A DNA stretch of 48,684 nucleotides from Nemertoderma westbladi. Lineage: Eukaryota; Xenacoelomorpha; Nemertodermatida; Nemertodermatidae. Below, one piece after another: positions 43,588 through 48,684 of the stretch (its first letter is position 1; every line of letters begins with the position of its first letter). Location of the stretch: NCBI GenBank assembly GCA_032718475.1, contig JAUCBJ010004280.1, positions 1 to 48,684 of the forward strand, read 5' to 3'. Both the position numbers and the translations under genes were made by a program. The notes under the pieces were generated by a model. That model was given only the letters and a program-made list of their open reading frames with translations. It had not been told where the DNA came from and did no database searches.

Positions 43588-45060
43588 GTTAGTCTGTGTG
43601 GCTTGGCTTCCCAACCATACCAGGGACTCAGTAACGAACAGGTTAGTCTGTGTGGCTTGGCTTCCCAACCATACCAGGGACTCAGTAACGAACAGGTTAG
43701 TCTGTGTGGCTTGGCTTCCCAACCATACCAGGGACTCAGTAACGAACAGGTTAGTCTGTGTGGCTTGGCTTCCCAACCATACCAGGGACTCAGTAACGAA
43801 CAGGTTAGTCTGTGTGGCTTGGCTTCCCAACCATACCAGGGACTCAGTAACGAACAGGTTAGTCTATGTGGCTTGGCTTCCCAACCATACCAGGGACTCA
43901 GTAACGAACAGGTTAGTCTGTGTGGCTTGGCTTCCCAACCATACCAGGGACTCAGTAACGAACAGGTTAGTCTGTGTGGCTTGGCTTCCCAACCATACCA
44001 GGGACTCAGTAACGAACAGGTTAGTCTGTGTGGCTTGGCTTCCCAACCATACCAGGGACTCAGTAACGAACAGGTTAGTCTGTGTGGCTTGGCTTCCCAA
44101 CCATACCAGGGACTCAGTAACGAACAGGTTAGTCTGTGTGGCTTGGCTTCCCAACCATACCAGGGACTCAGTAACGAACAGGTTAGTCTGTGTGGCTTGG
44201 CTTCCCATCCATACCAGGGACTCAGTAACGAACAGGTTAGTCTGTGTGGCTTGGCTTCCCAACCATACCAGGGACTCAGTAACGAACAGGTTAGTCTGTG
44301 TGGCTTGGCTTCCCAACCATACCAGGGACTCAGTAACGAACAGGTTAGTCTGTGTGGCTTGGCTTCCCAACCATACCAGGGACTCAGTAACGAACAGGTT
44401 AGTCTGTGTGGCTTGGCTTCCCAACCATACCAGGGACTCAGTAACGAACAGGTTAGTCTGTGTGGCTTGGCTTCCCAACCATACCAGGGACTCAGTAACG
44501 AACAGGTTAGTCTGTGTGGCTTGGCTTCCCAACCATACCAGGGACTCAGTAACGAACAGGTTAGTCTGTGTGGCTTGGCTTCCCAACCATACCAGGGACT
44601 CAGTAACGAACAGGTTAGTCTGTGTGGCTTGGCTTCCCAACCATACCAGGGACTCAGTAACGAACAGGTTAGTCTGTGTGGCTTGGCTTCCCAACCATAC
44701 CAGGGACTCAGTAACGAACAGGTTAGTCTGTGTGGCTTGGCTTCCCAACCATACCAGGGACTCAGTAACGAACAGGTTAGTCTGTGTGGCTTGGCTTCCC
44801 AACCATACCAGGGACTCAGTAACGAACATGTTAGTCTGTGTGGCTTGGCTTCCCAACCATACCAGGGACTCAGTAACGAACAGGTTAGTCTGTGTGGCTT
44901 GGCTTCCCAACCATACCAGGGACTCAGTAACGAACAGGTTAGTCTGTGTGGCTTGGCTTCCCAACCATACCAGGGACTCAGTAACGAACAGGTTAGTCTG
45001 TGTGGCTTGGCTTCCCAACCATACCAGGGACTCAGTAACGAACAGGTTAGTCTGTGTGGA
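43549..45060 (+). repeat. 54-bp array of exon end plus 5' splice site, 28 copies
   Basis: The unit is 39 bases of the end of e11 (TTGGCTTCCCAACCATACCA then GGGACTCAGTAACGAACAG) plus the first 15 intron bases GTTAGTCTGTGTGGC. Twenty-seven exact periods separate the first and last starts. Copies are almost identical; isolated changes are CTATGTG (43864), CCCATCC (44206) and GAACATG (44825). Fifty-four is divisible by three and the unit has no stop in the gene's frame, so it would translate as [18 protein letters not shown] per unit. Splicing at the first donor gives the normal kinase. Confidence 0.98.
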
Positions 45061-45229
45061 AGCCTCTACAGCACACTGTGCCATCTAATTATCTCCACCT
45101 GCTATAATAACCAAATATTGTAGCCAAATATTGAAAACGAGTTCCCTTTTTATACTTTCAATTATTTATCTTTCACACATTGCCTTTCTCGTCCATCTTA
45201 TTGACAATAAATTACACGTCATGTTACAG
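45061..45229. other. End of intron 11
   Basis: 169 bases of unique AT-rich sequence with stops in the gene's frame (TAG at 45121), ending in CACGTCATGTTACAG. Confidence 0.75.
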
Positions 45230-45491
45230 GTGTTGAAGACGGTTATCGAAGGGAACGTGCTAGAGAAGCCGGATGGCTGCCCTGATCGGCTCTATGACTT
45301 AATGAAACTGTGTTGGAATTACAACGCGAGACAACGTCCAACCTTCATCCGTCTCATAGAAATTCTACTGGGCGATCTCCGTGATAAGTTTATGGAGGTT
45401 TCATACTATTCGACTACGCTGCAGTCGAAACCAACTACAGTTGATAATGAATCTGGATACGGTGCATCAACAGGACGGGGTGCAGGATACG
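45230..45491 (+). CDS. Receptor exon e12: kinase C-lobe end and start of tail
   Basis: The acceptor is CACGTCATGTTACAG and the donor is GATACG|GTAAGT. Joined in phase 0 to e11 it gives NEQVLKTVIEGN, then KPDGCPDRLYDLMKLCWNYN and RQRPTFIRLIEILLGDL. These are the last helices of the kinase; C-W and R-x-R-P-T-F are diagnostic of tyrosine kinases. The tail begins EVSYYSTTLQSKPTTVDNES and finishes GYGASTGRGAGYG. The last 36 bases are already repeat-like, so the 30-bp array starts inside coding sequence. Phase 1 at the end. Confidence 0.95.
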
Positions 45492-46123
45492 GTAAGTCTA
45501 CAAGACGGGGTGCAGGATACGGTAAGTATACAGGGCGGAGTGCACGGTAAGTCTACAGGACGGGGTGCAGGATTCGGTAAGTCTACAGGACGGGGTGCAG
45601 GATACGGTAAGTATACAGGACGGGGTGCAGGATACGGTAAGTCTACAGGACGGGGTGCAGGATGGTAAGTCTACAGGACGGGGTGCAGGAAACGGTAAGT
45701 CTACAGGACGGGGTGCAGGATACGGTAAGTCTACAGGACGGGGTGCAGGATACGGTAAGTCTACAGGACGGGGTGCATGATAAGGTAAGTCTACAGGACG
45801 GGGTGCAAGATACGGGAAGTCTACAGGACGGGGTACAGGATACGGTAAGTCTACAGGACGGGGTGCAGGATACGGTAAGTCTACAGGACTGGTTGCAGGA
45901 TACGGTAAGTCTACAGGACTGGTTGCAGGATACGGTAAGTCTACAGGACGGAGTGCAGGATACGGTAAGTCGACAGGACGGGGTGCAGGATACGGTAAGT
46001 CTACAGGACTGGTTGCAGGATACGGTAAGTCTACAGGACGGGGTGCAGGATACGGTAAGTGTACAGGACGGGGTGCAGGATACGGTAAGTATACAGGACG
46101 GGGTGCAGGATACGGTAAGTCTA
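45456..46123 (+). repeat. 30-bp array spanning exon end and 5' splice site, about 22 copies
   Basis: The unit is CAGGACGGGGTGCAGGATAC followed by GGTAAGTCTA: about 21 exon-type bases plus nine intron bases with the donor ACG|GTAAGT. The first copy inside e12 has GGTGCATCAA in place of GGTAAGTCTA and so lacks the donor. Later copies vary (ACTGGTTGCAG, GTAAGTATAC, GTAAGTGTAC). Each unit also has GGTGCAG, an acceptor-like AG. Thirty is divisible by three and most copies have no stop in the gene's frame, but a shortened unit near 45538-45552 shifts the frame and gives TAA. Confidence 0.96.
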
Positions 46124-46172
46124 TTTAATTATCAGCATATTGCACTCTACTATTAATTGAATTTATTTGTAG
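46124..46172. other. End of intron 12
   Basis: 49 unique bases ending in the acceptor AATTTATTTGTAG. Confidence 0.75.
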
Positions 46173-46363
46173 GTGATAGCAGTTCAGCTTATAGTGAAGG
46201 GAATGCGGCTCTTCTGAGCCCTAGACGAGTTGAATCCATAGAAAAGGGACCCGGTACCGGTACCCAACCTAAAGGTGTCGACTGTCCGACTGCGGTGGTA
46301 CTGAGTAAGCCATCGGTAGGTCTACGAGTCCCTGGTTTCCCCAGCGATTCCACTAAATGCTAA
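46173..46363 (+). CDS. Receptor exon e13: C-terminal tail and stop
   Basis: The acceptor is TTTATTTGTAG. With one base from e12 it starts GDSSSAYSEGNAALLSPRRV and ends GLRVPGFPSDSTKC, with TAA at 46361-46363. The tail is short and polar, with one tyrosine, one S-P and a GTGT stretch. It lacks any second NPxY or YxxM motif that I can see, unlike the long IRS-like tails of some insect receptors. The assignment relies on splice phase and position rather than conservation, as tails diverge quickly. Confidence 0.85.
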
Positions 46364-46800
46364 AGACAATAGGACGGTCCCCTTTATATCAATATGCCAT
46401 GCCCACCCATATTTTATCCAATCAGTGCAGTTATCGTTGTACGTTACATCAGTCATTGTGGAGTTTCTTGATGTTATTGGTTGTATCGTTTCACTACGAC
46501 GATTTTGATTGGATGTTTCATTATTCGGGGTTATAGGCCCCGATATTGCTACGGAGATAGCGAGGACCGTATTCTTTCATGGCCCATTCCATCTTTAGTA
46601 ATATTAAACTAACATTATTTTAAAACATTTTGTAACTAATTTATCATTTTAATTCATTATGGTAAACTGAGAAGTTACCTTTATAACTTTATGTCCGAGG
46701 CAATCAGTGATGATATTGTATGATTTGTAGAGGTCACTCCAAGGCATTCGTATACTGTGAGCATTGGGTATCCAGGTATCGGTAAACACATACGCAGAAT
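46364..46800 (+). other. 3' untranslated region and flank
   Basis: Unique sequence after the stop codon. The end of the transcript is probably near the ATTAAA at 46603. Nothing else was recognised before the 40-bp satellite. Confidence 0.6.
46603..46608 (+). terminator. Candidate poly(A) signal ATTAAA
   Basis: The hexamer ATTAAA lies 240 bases after the stop and is followed by an AT-rich stretch. It is the commonest variant of AATAAA, which I did not see between the stop and this point. A chance occurrence in AT-rich DNA is possible. Confidence 0.4.
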
Positions 46801-46808
46801 CATTTTGC

Positions 46809-48684
46809 GGGCCCCTCAGGTGTTGCAAAAACTAGATAGGAACCCGCGGGTCGCCTCCGTTGTAGCAAAAACTAGATAGGAATCCGCGGGTCGCCTCTGG
46901 TGTAGCAAAAACTAGATAGGAACCCGAGGGTCGCCTCCGGTGTAGCAAAAACTAGATAGGAACCCGCGGGTCTCCTCCGGTGTAGTAAAAACTAGATAGG
47001 AACCCGCGGGTCGCCTCCGGTGTATTAAAAACTAGATAGGAACCCGCGGGTCGCCTCCGGTATAGCAAAAACTAGATAGGAACCCACGGGTCGCCTCCGG
47101 TGTAGCAAAAACTAGATAGGAACCCGCGGGTCTCCTCCGGTGTAGTAAAAACTAGATAGGAACCCGCGGGTCGCCTCCGGTGTATTAAAAACTAGATAGG
47201 AACCCGCGGGTCGCCTCCGGTATAGCAAAAACTAGATAGGAACCCACGGGTCGCCTCCGGTGTAGCAAAAACTAGATAGGAACCCGCGGGTCGCCTCTGG
47301 TGTAGCAAAAACTAGATAGGAACCCGCGGGTCTCCTCCGGTGTAGTAAAAACTAGATAGGAACCCGCGGGTCGCCTCCGGTGTAGCAAAAACTAGTTAGG
47401 AACCCGCGGGTCGCCTCCGGTGTATTAAAAACTAGATAGGAACCCGCGGGTCGCCTCCGGTATAGCAAAAACTAGATAGGAACCCGCGGGTCGCCTCCGG
47501 TGTATTAAAAACTAGATAGGAACCCGCGGGTCGCCTCCGGTATAGCAAAAACTAGATAGGAACCCACGGGTCGCCTCCGGTGTAGCAAAAACTAGATAGG
47601 AACCCGCGGGTCGCCTCTGGTGTAGCAAAAACTAGATCGGAACCCGCGGGTCGCCTCTGGTGTAGCAAAAACTAGTTAGGAACCCGCGGGTCGCCTCTGG
47701 TGTAGCAAAAACTAGATAGGAACCCGCGGGTCTCCTCCGGTGTAGTAAAAACTAGATAGGAACCCGCGGGTCGCCTCCGGTGTATTAAAAACTAGATAGG
47801 AACCCGCGGGTCGCCTCCGGTATAGCAAAAACTAGATAGGAACCCACGGGTCGCCTCCGGTGTAGCAAAAACTAGATAGGAACCCGCGGGTCGCCTCTGG
47901 TGTAGCAAAAACTAGATCGGAACCCGCGGGTCGCCTCTGGTGTAGCAAAAACTAGTTAGGAACCCGCGGGTCGCCTCTGGTGTAGCAAAAACTAGATAGG
48001 TACCCGCGGGTCGCCTCTGGTGTGTAGCAAAAACTAGATAGGAACCCGCGGGTCGCCTCTGGTGTAGCAAAAACTAGATAGGAACCCGCGGGTCGCTTCT
48101 GGTGTAGCAAAAACTAGATGGGAACCCCCGGGTCGCCTCTGGTGTAGCAAAAACTAGATAGGAACCCGCGGGTCGCCTCTGGTGTAGCGAAAACTAGATA
48201 GGAACCCGCGGGTCGCCTCTGGTGTAGCAAAAACTAGATAGGAACCCGCGGGTCGCCTCCGGTGTAGTAAAAACTAGATAGGAACCCGCGGGTCGCCTCC
48301 GGTGTATTAAAAACTAGATAGGAACCCGCGGGTCGCCTCCGGTGTATTAAAAACTAGATAGGAACCCGTGGGTCGCCTCTGGTGTAGCAAAAACTAGATA
48401 GGAACCCGCGGGTCGCCTCCGGTGTAGCAAAAACTAGATAGGAACCCGCGGGTCGCCTCCGGTGTAGCAAAAACTGGATAGGAACCCGCGGGTCGCCTCC
48501 GGTGTAGCAAAAACTAGATAGGAACCCGCGGGTCGCCTCTGGTGTAGCAAAAACTAGATAGGAACCCGCGGGTCGCCTCTGGTGTAGCGAAAACTAGATA
48601 GGAACCCGCGGGTCGCCTCTGGTGTAGTAAAAACTAGATAGGAACCCGCGGGTCGCCTCTGGTGTAGCGAAAACTAGATAGGAA
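46809..48684. repeat. 40-bp satellite downstream of the gene, about 47 copies, runs off the window
   Basis: The unit is GCAAAAACTAGATAGGAACC followed by CGCGGGTCGCCTCCGGTGTA. Variable positions (TAGC, TAGT or TATT before AAAA; CGCGGG or CACGGG; TCGCC or TCTCC; CTCC or CTCT) recur in fixed order over groups of four units early in the array (TCTCCTCC at 46971 and 47131), showing higher-order structure. ACCCGCGGGT is self-complementary. The array continues past the window end, so its size is unknown. Confidence 0.97.

Larger units (their letters stand above)
2677..46363 (+). other. Insulin/IGF receptor-like gene, 3' part (13 coding exons)
   Basis: Joining exons 2677-2800, 4445-4659, 5241-5411, 8143-8338, 8689-8742, 19968-20069, 29122-29288, 29483-29712, 33842-34075, 34320-34659, 42992-43587, 45230-45491 and 46173-46363 gives one open frame of 2882 bases ending in TAA. 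All introns are GT-AG and every phase matches. The domain order is that of the insulin receptor family: FnIII-1, FnIII-2 with insert domain, alpha/beta cleavage region, FnIII-3, transmembrane helix, NPEY juxtamembrane motif, kinase, tail. Such receptors bind insulin-like peptides at the cell surface as disulfide-linked dimers and signal through IRS/PI3K and Ras pathways. The ligand-binding L1, cysteine-rich and L2 exons are missing and presumably lie before base 1. Insulin receptor and IGF1R are not separable here; invertebrates usually have one ancestral type. Confidence 0.95.

Noticed and set aside
43508-45123. A kinase ending in 28 copies of an 18-residue repeat, and antisense proteins on the minus strand
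   Set aside because: The repeat begins exactly at a functional donor, and e12 joins the first donor in phase to complete a normal kinase. The unspliced reading and the antisense frames are most simply artefacts, though alternative donors remain possible and are listed as a finding.
1701-48684. CRISPR arrays
   Set aside because: The repeats are head to tail with no unique spacers, and the window is clearly eukaryotic (introns, LINE and SINE remnants, receptor kinase).

Overview
The window is eukaryotic and almost certainly from an invertebrate animal. It holds the 3' part of one multi-exon gene on the + strand, encoding an insulin/IGF-type receptor tyrosine kinase. I assembled 13 coding exons by eye (2677-46363). 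Every junction has a GT donor and an AG acceptor, and the codon phases agree at all 12 junctions. The joined product, about 960 residues without its N-terminus, runs in the order expected for this family: first fibronectin III (FnIII) domain, second FnIII domain with the insert region (triple-cysteine CCRC and the alpha-CT segment), an alpha/beta cleavage region, third FnIII domain, transmembrane helix, juxtamembrane NPEY, tyrosine kinase, C-terminal tail and stop. The exons for the L1, cysteine-rich and L2 domains are not here and should lie upstream of base 1. I cannot name the species. The mix of minisatellites, LINE and SINE remnants and G-run repeats fits many invertebrate genomes.

Layout: 1-2676 is repeats and unrecognised DNA; 2677-5411 holds exons e1-e3 (FnIII-1 and the start of FnIII-2) around a 16-bp array; 8143-8742 holds e4-e5 (insert domain, alpha-CT, cleavage site); 19968-20069 is e6; 29122-34075 holds e7-e9; 34320-34659 is e10 (transmembrane, NPEY, glycine loop); 42992-43587 is e11 (most of the kinase); 45230-45491 is e12 (kinase end); 46173-46363 is e13 (tail and stop). 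The 3' flank holds a possible poly(A) signal and then a 40-bp satellite that runs off the window.

The striking feature is tandem repetition. Twelve unrelated arrays (units of 16, 20, 23, 30, 34, 39, 37/42, 40, 41, 47, 49 and 54 bp) fill roughly 26 kb, about half the window, nearly all of it in introns of this one gene. Three of them, in the last three introns, are built differently: each unit straddles an exon-intron boundary, repeating the last 21-39 bases of the exon together with the 5' splice site. One such array (49 bp, 170 periods) makes up almost the whole 8.3-kb intron inside the kinase glycine loop, so the real donor is followed by about 170 near-copies. A second (54 bp, 28 copies) and a third (30 bp, about 22 copies) have units divisible by three, so use of a downstream donor could lengthen the protein by whole repeats. 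A 54-base exon (e5) carrying R-x-x-R cleavage motifs sits where mammalian INSR has its alternatively spliced exon 11. These points are read from DNA alone; transcript and long-read data would decide them.
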